Under the pieces are notes generated by a model. It saw only the letters and a list, made by a program, of their open reading frames with translations. It searched no databases and was not told where the DNA came from. Below are positions 53,133-63,445 of a stretch of 64,000 nucleotides of DNA, in pieces. Source of the stretch: Agromyces aureus (lineage in GTDB: Bacteria; Actinomycetota; Actinomycetes; Actinomycetales; Microbacteriaceae); NCBI RefSeq assembly GCF_001660485.1, contig NZ_CP013979.1, positions 3,472,001 through 3,536,000 on the forward strand. Reading direction: 5' to 3'. The position numbers were made by a program, and so were the translations under genes. The stretch's first letter is position 1, and each line of letters starts with the position of its first letter.

Positions 53133-54587
53133 CTACTGCAGCGCCGACGTGAGCCGCGCGAGGTTGTCGAGCACCGTCGAGCGGATCGGCTGGCGCATCC
53201 ACTCCTCGAGCGTGAGCTCGCGGCTGTCGGCGCGGTACCCGTCCTCGACGGCCCGCATCTCCTGCACGAAGGAGCGGCCGCGCACGAGCAGCGAGATCTC
53301 CATGTTGAGCTCGAAGGAACGGATGTCCATGTTGCTCGAGCCGATGACCGCGACATCCTCGTCGATCGTGAAGTGCTTCGCATGCAGGATGTACGGCGCC
53401 TTGTACATGTAGATCTTCACGCCGGCCCGGAGCAGCGCCTCGTAGTACGAGCGCTGCGCGTGGTAGACGAGGGCCTGGTCGCCGATCTCCGAGACGAAGA
53501 GCTCGACGTGCACGCCGCGCTGCGTCGCGCCGCTGATGGCGACGAGCATCGACTCGTCGGGCACGAAGTACGGGCTCGTGATGATGAGCTTCTGCTTGGC
53601 CGCGTAGAGCAGCGCGAGGAACAGCTTCAGGTTGTTCTGGTTCGGGAAGCCCGGCCCGCTCGGCACGACCTGGCAGTCGAGGTCCTGCGCCTCGCTCGGC
53701 TGGTCGAAGGCCTCGGGGATGTCTCGCGTCAGCTCTTCGCCGGTCTCGAGGTACCAGTCGGTTCGGAAGATGACGTCGAGCCCCGACACGATCGGGCCCT
53801 CGACCCGCGTGACCAGTTCTTTCCACTTGAGCCCGCGACGGATGTTGCCGCGCTTGTTGTAGCTGCGGTCGATGAGGTTCTGCGACCCCATGAACGCGAC
53901 CGCGCCGTCGACCACGAGGATCTTGCGGTGGTTGCGCAGGTCGGGCCGCTGGTACTTGCCCTTGAACGGCTGCACCGGGAGCATGAGCTGCCACGAGACG
54001 CCCATGGCGGTCAGGCGACGCAGCGTTCGGCGATACCCCTTCGACCGCAGCGACGCGATGTGGTCGAGCAGCACGCGCACCTTCACGCCCCGCTGCACGG
54101 CATCGCCGAGCGCCGCGAAGAACGGCTCGGTGGTCTGGTCGAGCGCGAGGATGTAGAACTCGACGTGCACGTACCGCTTCGCCCTGGCGACCTCCGCCGT
54201 CATCGTGTCGAGGGATTCTTGATAGCCGCCGATGAGGCTCGCGCTGTTCGAGCCGATGAGCGGCATCGCCCCGAGGTTGCGGTTGAGCCGCACGACGCCC
54301 TCGAACCACGCCGGCCAGCCGCTCGAGTCGCTGACCCGCTCGACGCCGTGCGTCGACTCGCGGATGAGCTCGTCGACCTGGGCCTGCTTCTCGCGCCGCT
54401 TCTTCGGCAGCTTCGGGTTGCCGATGAGCAGGAAGAAGAGCACGCCCAGGTACGGGATGAAGAAGATCGCGAGCAGCCACGCCATGCCCGCCGTCGGGCG
54501 GCGGTTGCGCGGTACCACGATGACCGCGACCACGCGGATCACGAGGTCGATCGCGAGCAGCGCGAAGGTCACGATCGCCGTGACCAT
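53133..54587 (-). CDS. Cardiolipin synthase (phospholipase D superfamily)
   Basis: A 484-residue membrane enzyme that makes cardiolipin by phosphatidyl transfer. Two N-terminal hydrophobic helices (about 1-20 and 35-60) anchor it. Two HKD motifs are present: His220, Lys222 and Asp227 (HRKILVVD) and His402, Lys404 and Asp409 (HAKHFTID). GGAGGAGA eight bases upstream selects the ATG at 54587; earlier in-frame ATGs lack a site. It is probably transcribed with the 66-residue membrane protein before it. Other PLD-type transferases cannot be fully excluded. Confidence 0.9.
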   Translation of the reverse strand: MVTAIVTFALLAIDLVIRVVAVIVVPRNRRPTAGMAWLLAIFFIPYLGVLFFLLIGNPKLPKKRREKQAQVDELIRESTHGVERVSDSSGWPAWFEGVVRLNRNLGAMPLIGSNSASLIGGYQESLDTMTAEVARAKRYVHVEFYILALDQTTEPFFAALGDAVQRGVKVRVLLDHIASLRSKGYRRTLRRLTAMGVSWQLMLPVQPFKGKYQRPDLRNHRKILVVDGAVAFMGSQNLIDRSYNKRGNIRRGLKWKELVTRVEGPIVSGLDVIFRTDWYLETGEELTRDIPEAFDQPSEAQDLDCQVVPSGPGFPNQNNLKLFLALLYAAKQKLIITSPYFVPDESMLVAISGATQRGVHVELFVSEIGDQALVYHAQRSYYEALLRAGVKIYMYKAPYILHAKHFTIDEDVAVIGSSNMDIRSFELNMEISLLVRGRSFVQEMRAVEDGYRADSRELTLEEWMRQPIRSTVLDNLARLTSALQ

Positions 54588-54612
54588 CGCGGTCTCCTCC
54601 GACGTCATCGGG

Positions 54613-54813
54613 TCAGTCGGCGGTGCGTTCGGGGCTGCTGCGCTGGCGAGCGGGGAGACCCAGCTTCGCGCGCTCCTCGGCCTCGATCTGGGCGTACGCC
54701 GCACGCTCGGTGCGGTCGGCGCGCAGGATCGCGCGCATCACGAACCAGAAGATGAGTCCGATGAGCACCGTCGGCGCGAGCGACCAGATCGCATTGGCCC
54801 AGAATTCGTCCAT
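54613..54813 (-). CDS. Small membrane protein upstream of cardiolipin synthase
   Basis: A 66-residue protein with one hydrophobic helix (IWSLAPTVLIGLIFWFVM) near its start, then a charged helix ending KLGLPARQRSS. It is of the kind often found directly before cardiolipin synthase genes in this family; function is unknown. A TATTCT box is 8 nt before the ATG, near-leaderless. The cardiolipin synthase start follows 25 bp after its stop. Confidence 0.72.
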   Translation of the reverse strand: MDEFWANAIWSLAPTVLIGLIFWFVMRAILRADRTERAAYAQIEAEERAKLGLPARQRSSPERTAD

Positions 54814-54846
54814 AGGGGTTCAGAATACGTGCTTCTGCTGGGAAAT

Positions 54847-54897
54847 CGGATGCCGCGGCGCGGCGCCGCTCGCGCGGGCCCGGTTGCGCGGCATCCG
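54847..54897 (-). terminator. Terminator stem after the small membrane protein gene
   Basis: CGGATGCCGCG (54847-54857) pairs exactly with 54887-54897 around a 29-nt GC-rich interior. It lies 7 bp beyond the stop of the 47-residue gene. Confidence 0.5.
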
Positions 54898-54903
54898 TTC
54901 GGC

Positions 54904-55047
54904 TCAGGTCAGCAGGCCCCAGATGCCGGAACCCAGCAGGTAGGCGCCGATCGCGCCAACGATGATCCAGATCGCGAGGCGCGTGTTCGACGGGCGCTTG
55001 GGGTCGGGCTCGGGCTCGAGTTCGCTCTTGGGGAGGTAGTCGTTCAT
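54904..55047 (-). CDS. Very small single-pass membrane protein downstream of lysS
   Basis: A 47-residue protein beginning MNDYLPKSELEPEPDPKRP and ending in one transmembrane helix (LAIWIIVGAIGAYLLGSGIW). It starts 37 bp after lysS, same direction, so it is probably the last gene of the lysS block. The coding signal is modest and the ribosome site weak, but the hydrophobic helix and acidic/Pro N-terminus are typical of real small membrane proteins. Function is unknown. Confidence 0.6.
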   Translation of the reverse strand: MNDYLPKSELEPEPDPKRPSNTRLAIWIIVGAIGAYLLGSGIWGLLT

Positions 55048-55084
55048 CTGCGGCATCCGCTCTTCGAAGTCATGGCCGGTCGAC

Positions 55085-56611
<1,527 letters not shown>

Positions 56612-56647
56612 CGTTCTCTCTCGTCGCGGGGCACGTGCCCGTCAAGC

Positions 56648-57622
56648 CTACTCAGCCGGACTGGGGGGAAGCTCCGCACGTGCGTCGGGCCCTGCGTCTG
56701 CACCCGCGTCGGCACCGATCTCGACGAAGGCGTTGTCGATGAGCCGGGTCGTGCCGACGCGCGCTGCGACGAGCACGAGCGCCCGCCCGCGGAACTCCTC
56801 GTCGACGGGCAGGAACGTCGCCGGGTCGACGACCACGAAGTAGTCGAGGTCGACGCCGTCATGGTCGCCGAACGCGGCGACGCCCTCGGCGAGCAGTTCG
56901 GACGCGCCGTCGGCGGCCGACGTGCGCGCGGCGTCGAGCGACTCGGCCAGCACGAGCGCGGCGACGCGTTCGCGCCCGTCGAGGAAGCGGTTGCGGCTCG
57001 AGAGCGCGAGCCCGTCGGCCTCGCGCACCGTCGGAACGACCTCGATGCGCAGCCGCAGATCGAGGTCGGCGACCATGCGCGTCACGAGGAACACCTGCTG
57101 GGCGTCCTTCTGCCCGAACACGGCGACGTCGGGCTGCGCGATCGAGAAGAGCTTGGCGACGACCGTCAGCATGCCGTCGAAGTGTCCGGGGCGGTGCGCC
57201 CCCTCGTAGCGGCCGCCGACCGGCCCCGCCGTCACCTTCGTGCCGGCCGCCGACCCGTCCGGGTACATCTCGGCGACGTCGGGTGCGAAGACGACGTCGA
57301 CTCCGAGGCCCGAGAGCGCCGCGACATCCGCCTCGAGCGTGCGCGGGTAGCGGTCGAGGTCCTCGGTCGGGCCGAACTGCAGCGGGTTCACGAAGATCGA
57401 CACGACCACGACGTCGGCCAGTTCGCGGGCGCGGCGCACGAGCGCGAGATGACCATCGTGCAGCGCGCCCATGGTCGGTACCAGGGCGACGGATGCCCCG
57501 CCGCGGCGTCGCTCGTCGAGCACGGCGCGCAGGCCGGCGATGGTGTTCACCGTGCGGGTGCTCGTCGTGTCGCTCGCGCTGCCGGTGCTGGCTCCATCGG
57601 CGTTCGTCGCCACCTCGATCAC
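56648..57622 (-). CDS. panC: Pantothenate synthetase
   Basis: A 324-residue enzyme that condenses pantoate and beta-alanine with ATP to pantothenate. The ATP-site HIGH-like motif is in MGALHDGHLALV, ALSSRNRFL carries the second signature, and FGQKDAQQVFLV is the dimer-interface block. The GTG start at 57622 overlaps the stop of the DUF2520 gene (GTGA), the pairing expected in this order. The C-terminus is extended by about 20 acidic/Ala residues. Confidence 0.95.
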   Translation of the reverse strand: MIEVATNADGASTGSASDTTSTRTVNTIAGLRAVLDERRRGGASVALVPTMGALHDGHLALVRRARELADVVVVSIFVNPLQFGPTEDLDRYPRTLEADVAALSGLGVDVVFAPDVAEMYPDGSAAGTKVTAGPVGGRYEGAHRPGHFDGMLTVVAKLFSIAQPDVAVFGQKDAQQVFLVTRMVADLDLRLRIEVVPTVREADGLALSSRNRFLDGRERVAALVLAESLDAARTSAADGASELLAEGVAAFGDHDGVDLDYFVVVDPATFLPVDEEFRGRALVLVAARVGTTRLIDNAFVEIGADAGADAGPDARAELPPSPAE

Positions 57623-58374
57623 GTGGCTCCTCCCGGCCACCGCTCGTCGGCGGCCCAGTCGATCGTACCGGGACCTCCGGGCCACGGTCCGGGGTCGTGC
57701 CTGGCGAGCGCGTTCTCGACGGCGCTGCGTACGAGCGGGGCGAGCACCGCACCCGGCCGCGGCATGCCGATGCCCTGCAGGATGCCGCTGGCCTGGTCGA
57801 CGATCGCGCTCGAGAACGAGGTCGCGGTGTCGATCGCCTCGCCGTACGCGGCGCGGTCGGCCTCGGCGATGACGAACGGCTCACCGCCCATCTCGACGAC
57901 GAGGGCCTGGCCGATCGGCAGCACCGGCGAGGGCGCGGTGACCGCGAACCACGTGCCGTGCAGACGCGCGAGGTCGATGGTCGTGCCGGTGAAGGTCATG
58001 GCCGGATGCACCGCGAGCGGGATCGCGCCCGCGCGTCGGGCCGGGTCGAGCACCGCGGTGCCGAGTCGGGCGTTCGTGTGCAGCACGAGCTGCCCGGGCT
58101 GCCAGACGCCCGCGTCGGCCAGTCCGGCGACGAGCGGGCCGAGTTCGGCCTCGGGCACGGCGAGCAGCACGAGCTCACTGCGCTCGATGATCTCGGGTAC
58201 GGGCAGCACGGGCACCTGCGGCAGCATCGCGGCCGCGCGCTCGCGGCTCGACTCCGACACGGCGGCGATGCCGGTGAGGGCGTGGCCGACCCCGGCGAGG
58301 GCCGAGGCGAGCACCGCGCCGACGCGTCCGGCGCCGATCGTGCCGACGCCGAGTCGGCCCGCGCGATCGCTCAT
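57619..58374 (-). CDS. Rossmann-fold DUF2520 domain protein
   Basis: A 251-residue protein with an N-terminal NAD(P)-binding Rossmann fold (TIGAGRVGAVLASAL) and a C-terminal DUF2520 domain. It resembles 2-dehydropantoate reductases in layout and is nearly always encoded just before panC, so a role in pantothenate or a related redox step is likely but unproven. Its start overlaps the stop of the PH-domain gene and its stop overlaps panC, each by 4 bp. Confidence 0.88.
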   Translation of the reverse strand: MSDRAGRLGVGTIGAGRVGAVLASALAGVGHALTGIAAVSESSRERAAAMLPQVPVLPVPEIIERSELVLLAVPEAELGPLVAGLADAGVWQPGQLVLHTNARLGTAVLDPARRAGAIPLAVHPAMTFTGTTIDLARLHGTWFAVTAPSPVLPIGQALVVEMGGEPFVIAEADRAAYGEAIDTATSFSSAIVDQASGILQGIGMPRPGAVLAPLVRSAVENALARHDPGPWPGGPGTIDWAADERWPGGAT

Positions 58375-60119
58375 GAGACCGCTCCCGCGACCTGGCCTGC
58401 CGCCAGCGCCTGCTCGCGCGCGGCACCCCAGTGGTGCGACTCGTCGGCTCCAGACCAGCGCACCGCGTCGGCCGCGAGGCGTTCGAAGACGGTCGCAGCC
58501 TCGTCGGCGTCGGCCACCGGGAGCTCGACGGTGACCGGGCCGGCGAGGGTGTGCACGCGCACCGACGCGAGTCGCAGCATCCGCATCACCGGCCCGCGGC
58601 TGAGCGCGACGGACTGCACGCGAGCCAGCGGCATGACCGCGAGCGACCGCGTGAGCGCCCCGCGACGGAACAGCGCGACGCTGCCGATCGTGGTGAACCC
58701 GATGCGCTTCCACGAGAACGGGTGCAGCCAGGCCGCGCGGCGCGGGGTCGTCGAGAAGCCGCCGACCGCACCCCGCCCGATCAGTCCGGCGCCGAGCACG
58801 GGCTCGATCGCGGTCTCGGCGTCGGGCAGCAGCAGCGCGAGCACGCGGCGCACGTCGTCGACCCGCCCCACCGGCAGCACGATCGTGCGCTGCACGGCCT
58901 CGCTCGACGCGCTCGCGGACTGGCCCGCCAGGTTCACCCGCACCGCCCACCAGCCGAACGGGCGCCAGAGGATCCACTGCGTCGCCTCGACCGCGTGCAC
59001 GCGCCCGGGCGGGATCGTCTGGTTCGCCGTCGAGAGCAGGCCGTGGCCGATGCGCACCCCGTCGGGAGTGCCGGCGATCGAGTAGCGCAGCGACTTCGTG
59101 ATGCGCGACCAGAGATACCCCACGAGACCGATCACGGCCGGGATGAACGAGAAGATGACCCACTCCTGGCCTGCTGCGACGCCGGCGACGATGATCGCCA
59201 CGAACACGAGGATCGAGATCGTCGTGCCGCCGAGCAGCGTCGACCCGACCACGCGCGCCACCGACAGGTGCACGACCGATTCGGGCGGGGCGAGGTTCGG
59301 GTCGAGTTCTGGTGCGAGGAACTCGTCGACGCGGCGTCCGACGACGGCCGACAATGGGGCGGATGCCGCTGGCGGGCCTCCGGCGACCCCGGCCGTCGCG
59401 TCGGGCAGGGCCGAGCCCGCGGCATCCGTCGCCACTGCACTCGCCGCCGTGCTCGGGATCGTGCTCGGCATCGCGACGCCGGCGATCGGCGCGGACGGAG
59501 CGCCCGGCGCCGCGCCGCGGGACTTCTGGGCGCGCGCACCGGATGCGAGACGCAGGATGTCGGCGCGCAGGCCGTCGGCGAGGGCCGAGCCGAGGTACGA
59601 GAGCTGCACGTTGCCCGACTCGCCGGCGACCGAGACGTCGAGCTTCGCCGCGCCGAACAGGCGCGCGAACACGGGACGGTTGATGTTCACGCCCTGCACG
59701 CGATCGAGCCGAGCCGACCGGTGCGAGCGGAACAGGATGCCGCTGCGCACCTCGACCGCCTCTGGCGTGATGCGGAACGTGTGCATGCGCCACGACAGCC
59801 AGAACCCGACGATGACGCCGATGATCACGACGACGATCGCGAGCAGCGCCCAGCCGACCTGGCCGTTCGTGATGATCGCGCCGACCGGGTCGTTCGCGTA
59901 GTCGCTCTGCCAGTCGCCTGCGCGGCTGTCGAACTCGTCGGCGGAGTCGGGGACGAACACGAAGACGAACATGTCGAGCAGCCGCTCACGGAGGTTGGCG
60001 AGCACGAACCCCAGCACGGCGATGAAGACGAGGCCGCCGCGCAGCAGCGGGCTCGCCGGGTGCAGCCGATGCCACTCGCCGTCGGCGAGCGCGGTGACCG
60101 GGGCGACCGGAGCGGTCAC
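58371..60119 (-). CDS. Large bacterial PH-domain (bPH2) membrane protein
   Basis: A 582-residue membrane protein with several bPH2 domains, each following paired transmembrane helices: first (about 25-45 and 70-95 then RMHTFRITPEAVEVRSGILF), a second after a long Ala/Ser/Pro linker (KSLRYSIAGTPDGVRIGHGL), and a third (SWKRIGFTTIGSVALFRRGA). It resembles YdbT-type proteins, whose role is unknown. GTG start overlapping the smaller PH-domain gene (GTGA). The order with folate genes is typical of Microbacteriaceae. Confidence 0.85.
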   Translation of the reverse strand: MTAPVAPVTALADGEWHRLHPASPLLRGGLVFIAVLGFVLANLRERLLDMFVFVFVPDSADEFDSRAGDWQSDYANDPVGAIITNGQVGWALLAIVVVIIGVIVGFWLSWRMHTFRITPEAVEVRSGILFRSHRSARLDRVQGVNINRPVFARLFGAAKLDVSVAGESGNVQLSYLGSALADGLRADILRLASGARAQKSRGAAPGAPSAPIAGVAMPSTIPSTAASAVATDAAGSALPDATAGVAGGPPAASAPLSAVVGRRVDEFLAPELDPNLAPPESVVHLSVARVVGSTLLGGTTISILVFVAIIVAGVAAGQEWVIFSFIPAVIGLVGYLWSRITKSLRYSIAGTPDGVRIGHGLLSTANQTIPPGRVHAVEATQWILWRPFGWWAVRVNLAGQSASASSEAVQRTIVLPVGRVDDVRRVLALLLPDAETAIEPVLGAGLIGRGAVGGFSTTPRRAAWLHPFSWKRIGFTTIGSVALFRRGALTRSLAVMPLARVQSVALSRGPVMRMLRLASVRVHTLAGPVTVELPVADADEAATVFERLAADAVRWSGADESHHWGAAREQALAAGQVAGAVS

Positions 60120-60679
60120 AGCCCCGCCCGTCGGGTCTCGGCGAGGGCCACGAGCTCGTCGCGAAGCCGCTCGGCGTCTTCGAGGGGCAGGCCGGGCACC
60201 GTGACGGCGGTCGCGGCGGCCGCGGTCACGAACTTGAGGTCGGCGAGGCCGAGCGCACGGGCGACCGGGCCCCGGGTCACGTCGACGAGCTGCATGCGCC
60301 CGTACGGCACGGCCACCTGGCGCTGGTACATGATGCCGCGGCGGAAGAGCAGGTCGTCGGAACGCAGGCGGTACCCGATCGAGCGCACGCGACGCGGCTC
60401 GAAGGCGATCGTGACGAGCGACACCACGCCGAGCGCGATGGCCGCCCACATCGCCCACCACCAGCCGAACCAGAAGTGGGCCACGAGGAGCGCGCCGACG
60501 AACACCGCCGTGCCGATGAGCGAGCCGACGACCTCGACGATCACGTACTTCGGCGAGACGCGTCGCCAGTCCTCGTCGATCGGCACGGCGTGCTCTGGCT
60601 CAGGTGCGGTCACCGGTTCGGGAACCATCGACTCTGGAACCGCAGCCTCGGGAACCGCAGCCTCGGGTCGTTCAGGCAT
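60116..60679 (-). CDS. Small PH-domain (bPH2) membrane protein
   Basis: A 187-residue protein of the YdbS type. After a Pro/Glu/Val repeat N-terminus (PEAAVPEAAVPES) come two transmembrane helices (about 45-85) and a bPH2 domain (SIGYRLRSDDLLFRRGIMYQ, QVAVPYGRMQLVDVTRGPVA). It begins within the last 8 bp of the DUF3180 gene and overlaps the large PH-domain gene by 4 bp. The two PH proteins presumably form a membrane complex; function is unknown. Confidence 0.87.
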   Translation of the reverse strand: MPERPEAAVPEAAVPESMVPEPVTAPEPEHAVPIDEDWRRVSPKYVIVEVVGSLIGTAVFVGALLVAHFWFGWWWAMWAAIALGVVSLVTIAFEPRRVRSIGYRLRSDDLLFRRGIMYQRQVAVPYGRMQLVDVTRGPVARALGLADLKFVTAAAATAVTVPGLPLEDAERLRDELVALAETRRAGL

Positions 60680-61145
60680 GTGCGGTCTCCTCGCGCTCGG
60701 GGTCGGTGTCGTCGGGGGGCAACGCGCAGAAGTGCTCGGCGACGAGACCGCCGACGAGCAGCACCGCCCCGCCGATGGCCGTGGCGAAGCCGGGCCACAC
60801 CGTGCCGAACGGCGGCACCACGCTGCGGGTGAGCAGGAAGGCCGCGATGCCGAGGCCGAACCCCAGCATGAGGGCGCCGCTCACGGCGCTGGCCTTCGCG
60901 AGCACGGCGGTGCGCATGGCCCGGAACGGATCGAGGTGCTTGGTCGCACGCTGCTTGACCGCCTTGCGGATCGGCCAGGCCAGCGCGACGACGATCGCGG
61001 CGACGCCGACGAGCGTGATCGCGAGCGAGATCGGGGGCACGATCGCCTTGCCACCCGCCGAGACGATGAGCAGGTCGACGAGGTAGCCGATCACGACGCC
61101 CGCGAGCACGGCGCCGACGATCGCACTCGGGTGCGTGCGCCTCAT
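60672..61145 (-). CDS. DUF3180 family membrane protein
   Basis: A 157-residue protein with four transmembrane helices (about 8-28, 36-58, 85-110 and 118-138). RRTHPSAIVGAVLAGVVIGY, LDPFRAMRTAVLAKASAVSG and LMLGFGLGIAAFLL are characteristic of DUF3180. It is consistently encoded directly after folK in actinobacteria. Role is unknown. It overlaps folK by 4 bp. Confidence 0.88.
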   Translation of the reverse strand: MRRTHPSAIVGAVLAGVVIGYLVDLLIVSAGGKAIVPPISLAITLVGVAAIVVALAWPIRKAVKQRATKHLDPFRAMRTAVLAKASAVSGALMLGFGLGIAAFLLTRSVVPPFGTVWPGFATAIGGAVLLVGGLVAEHFCALPPDDTDPEREETAHA

Positions 61146-61627
61146 CGTCTGGTCACCTCGTCGGGCGCGGCGGCACGCAGGGCGGCGATGCGGCCGCGCC
61201 CCGGCAGGACGGCGTCGGGCTCGAGGTCGAGCCAGGGCTGCAGCACGAACGCGCGCTGCCAGGCCCGCGGATGCGGCAGCTGCAGGCCGGTGTCGTCGAT
61301 CACGAGGCCGTCGACGTCGATGAGGTCGAGGTCGAGCGTGCGATCGCCCCAGTGCTTCAGCCGCTGGCGGCCGTGCGACGCCTCGATCTCGTGCAGTGCG
61401 GCGAGCAGCGCGTGGGGGGTGATCGTGGTCTCGACGATGACCACGCCGTTGAGGTAGCCGGGAGCGTCGAGGTCGACGCCTGCGTCGGTGATCGCCGGGG
61501 TCTCGTAGACGGGCGAGACGGCGGCGAGTTCGACCCCGGGCACCTCGGCGAGCTCGCGGACGGCACCCGCGATCGTGGCCTCGCGATCGCCGAGGTTCGC
61601 GCCGAACGCGATGACGGCGCGGCTCAC
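61142..61627 (-). CDS. folK: 6-hydroxymethyl-7,8-dihydropterin pyrophosphokinase
   Basis: A 161-residue kinase of the folate pathway, transferring pyrophosphate to 6-hydroxymethyldihydropterin. VIAFGANLGDREATI (4-18), the ATP-site HWGDRTLDLDLIDVDG and LPHPRAWQRAFVLQPW are the family signatures. GTG start overlapping folB (GTGA). The longer reading lacks support. Confidence 0.95.
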   Translation of the reverse strand: MSRAVIAFGANLGDREATIAGAVRELAEVPGVELAAVSPVYETPAITDAGVDLDAPGYLNGVVIVETTITPHALLAALHEIEASHGRQRLKHWGDRTLDLDLIDVDGLVIDDTGLQLPHPRAWQRAFVLQPWLDLEPDAVLPGRGRIAALRAAAPDEVTRR

Positions 61628-62010
61628 GGCCGTGCCCGCACGATCGACACCGAGACATCCGCGAAGGGCACGCTGATGGGCGCCTGCGGCTTGTGCACGG
61701 TGACCTCGACCTGCTCGACCGACGACCACGAGAGCGCGACGTCGGCGACCCGCTCGGCGACGGTCTCGATGAGATCGACGGGGTCGCGCTCGACCGCGGC
61801 CACGACGGCTTCGGCGAGCTCGCCGTAGTGCACGGTGCGCGCGAGGTCGTCGCCCGAGGCCGCGGCCCGCAGGTCGACCACGACCGAGACGTCGATCACG
61901 AACTCCTGCCCCTGCTCGCGCTCGAAGTCGAAGACGCCGTGATGGGCCATCACCCGCAGGCCGGTCAGGGTGATGCGATCGCCCGGGGTTGGATTGCGCT
62001 GCTCAGCCAC
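61624..62010 (-). CDS. folB: Dihydroneopterin aldolase
   Basis: A 128-residue enzyme that converts 7,8-dihydroneopterin to 6-hydroxymethyldihydropterin. ITLTGLRVMAHHGVFDFERE, FVIDVSVVVDL, YGELAEAVVAAVERDPVDLI and ETVAERVADVAL are the expected blocks, and VTVHKPQAPI carries the terminal lysine of the active site. GTG start lies 8 bp inside the end of folP. Confidence 0.95.
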   Translation of the reverse strand: MAEQRNPTPGDRITLTGLRVMAHHGVFDFEREQGQEFVIDVSVVVDLRAAASGDDLARTVHYGELAEAVVAAVERDPVDLIETVAERVADVALSWSSVEQVEVTVHKPQAPISVPFADVSVSIVRARP

Positions 62011-62818
62011 GGCTTCCACTCTGCCACGCTCCGACGACGTCGAGGGCGCGGCGCGTGGCCCGCACGTCGTGCACGCGGACGCCCCAGGCACCGGCCTGCG
62101 CCGAGAGCGCGCTGACCACGGCCGTCGGCAGGTCGCGTTCGGCCATGTCGGCATCGTCGGGCAGCAGCGAGCCGATGAATCGCTTGCGCGAGGCGCCGAT
62201 CAGTACCGGCAGCCCGAGCGCGGCGAGCACGTCGAGACGACCGAGCACCTGCCAGTTCTGCTCGCCCGTCTTCGAGAACCCGAGGCCGGGGTCGAGGATG
62301 ATGCGGTCGGCGGCGACACCCGCGGCCTGCAGCACGTCGACCCGCTGGGCGAGTTCGTCGCGCACCTCGACGGCGATGTCGGCGTAGGTGTTGAGCACGT
62401 CCATGCGATCGGAGTGCCCGCGCCAGTGCATGGCGACGTAGAGCGCGCCCGTGTCGGCGACGGCCGGCACCATCGCCGGGTCTGCGAGCCCCGCCGAGAC
62501 GTCGTTGATGATCTCGGCGCCGGCCTCGACCGCGGCGAGGGCGGTGCCGGCGCGCATGGTGTCGACGCTCACCCGGATGCCCCGGCGCGCGAACTCGCGC
62601 ACGACGGGCACCACGCGACGCAGCTCCTCGTCGGGTGCGACCCGGGCGGCGCCGGGTCGCGTGGACTCGCCTCCGACGTCGAGGAGGTCGGCGCCCTCGG
62701 CGACGAGCTCGAGGCCGTGGGCGATCGCCCGCTCGGCGTCGAAGAACTCGCCGCCGTCGCTGAACGAGTCGGGCGTCACGTTGACGACGCCCATGATGAG
62801 CGTGCCCACGCCGGTCAC
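62003..62818 (-). CDS. folP: Dihydropteroate synthase
   Basis: A 271-residue TIM-barrel enzyme condensing hydroxymethyldihydropterin pyrophosphate with p-aminobenzoate, the sulfonamide target. LIMGVVNVTPDSFSDGGEFF, LLDVGGESTRPGA, IINDVSAG and LIGASRKRFIG are all present, including the essential Asn, Asp, Lys and Arg positions. GTG start overlapping folE by 4 bp (GTGA). Confidence 0.96.
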   Translation of the reverse strand: MTGVGTLIMGVVNVTPDSFSDGGEFFDAERAIAHGLELVAEGADLLDVGGESTRPGAARVAPDEELRRVVPVVREFARRGIRVSVDTMRAGTALAAVEAGAEIINDVSAGLADPAMVPAVADTGALYVAMHWRGHSDRMDVLNTYADIAVEVRDELAQRVDVLQAAGVAADRIILDPGLGFSKTGEQNWQVLGRLDVLAALGLPVLIGASRKRFIGSLLPDDADMAERDLPTAVVSALSAQAGAWGVRVHDVRATRRALDVVGAWQSGSRG

Positions 62819-63408
62819 GCGGCGACGCCCCCGATGAGGGCGATGATCTCGGCGCGGGCCGCGGCCTCGGTGAGCGCGCCGCGCGCGACGACCGTGATCG
62901 TCGAGCTGCGCTCCTGACGCGAGCCGCGGGTGGTCACGCATCGGTGCTGGGCGTCGAGGACGACGAGCACGCCCCTGGGTTCGAGGCCGGTCTCGAGCGC
63001 GTCGGCGATCTCCTCGGCGAGCCGCTCCTGCAACTGCGGCCGGGCCGCGAGCGTGTCGACCACCGCGGGGATGCGTCCGAGGCCGACGACCCGGTCGCCG
63101 GGCAGGTAGGCGACGTGCGCGGTGCCGACGAAGGGCAGCAGGTGGTGCTCGCACACCGAGCGGAACGCGAGATCGCGGAGCACCACGGCGTCGGAGGTCG
63201 CGGGTGCCCCGGACTCCGAGGTGCCGACGGGCACCGCGTCGGCCAGATGGCTCAGCGGGTCGACCTCAAGGCCGCCGAAGAAGTCCGCGTAGGCCTCGGC
63301 GACCCGTGCAGGGGTGCGCCGGAGGCCGGCCCGCTCTGGATCTTCGCCGATCGCGACGAGGATCTCGAGCACGGCTCGTTCGATGCGCTCGGTGTCGACA
63401 CCGGCCAT
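62815..63408 (-). CDS. folE: GTP cyclohydrolase I
   Basis: A 197-residue zinc enzyme opening folate synthesis by converting GTP to dihydroneopterin triphosphate. SVCEHHLLPFVGTAHVAYLP, GLGRIPAVVDTLAARPQLQE and QHRCVTTRG carry the zinc ligands Cys/His/Cys and the catalytic histidine. GAGAGG lies 6 nt before the ATG at 63408, preferred over a GTG two codons earlier. It follows ftsH by 37 bp and heads the folate run. Confidence 0.96.
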   Translation of the reverse strand: MAGVDTERIERAVLEILVAIGEDPERAGLRRTPARVAEAYADFFGGLEVDPLSHLADAVPVGTSESGAPATSDAVVLRDLAFRSVCEHHLLPFVGTAHVAYLPGDRVVGLGRIPAVVDTLAARPQLQERLAEEIADALETGLEPRGVLVVLDAQHRCVTTRGSRQERSSTITVVARGALTEAAARAEIIALIGGVAA

Positions 63409-63445
63409 GTGCACCCTCTCAGGTCGGCGCGGAGTCCGCGGCGGG

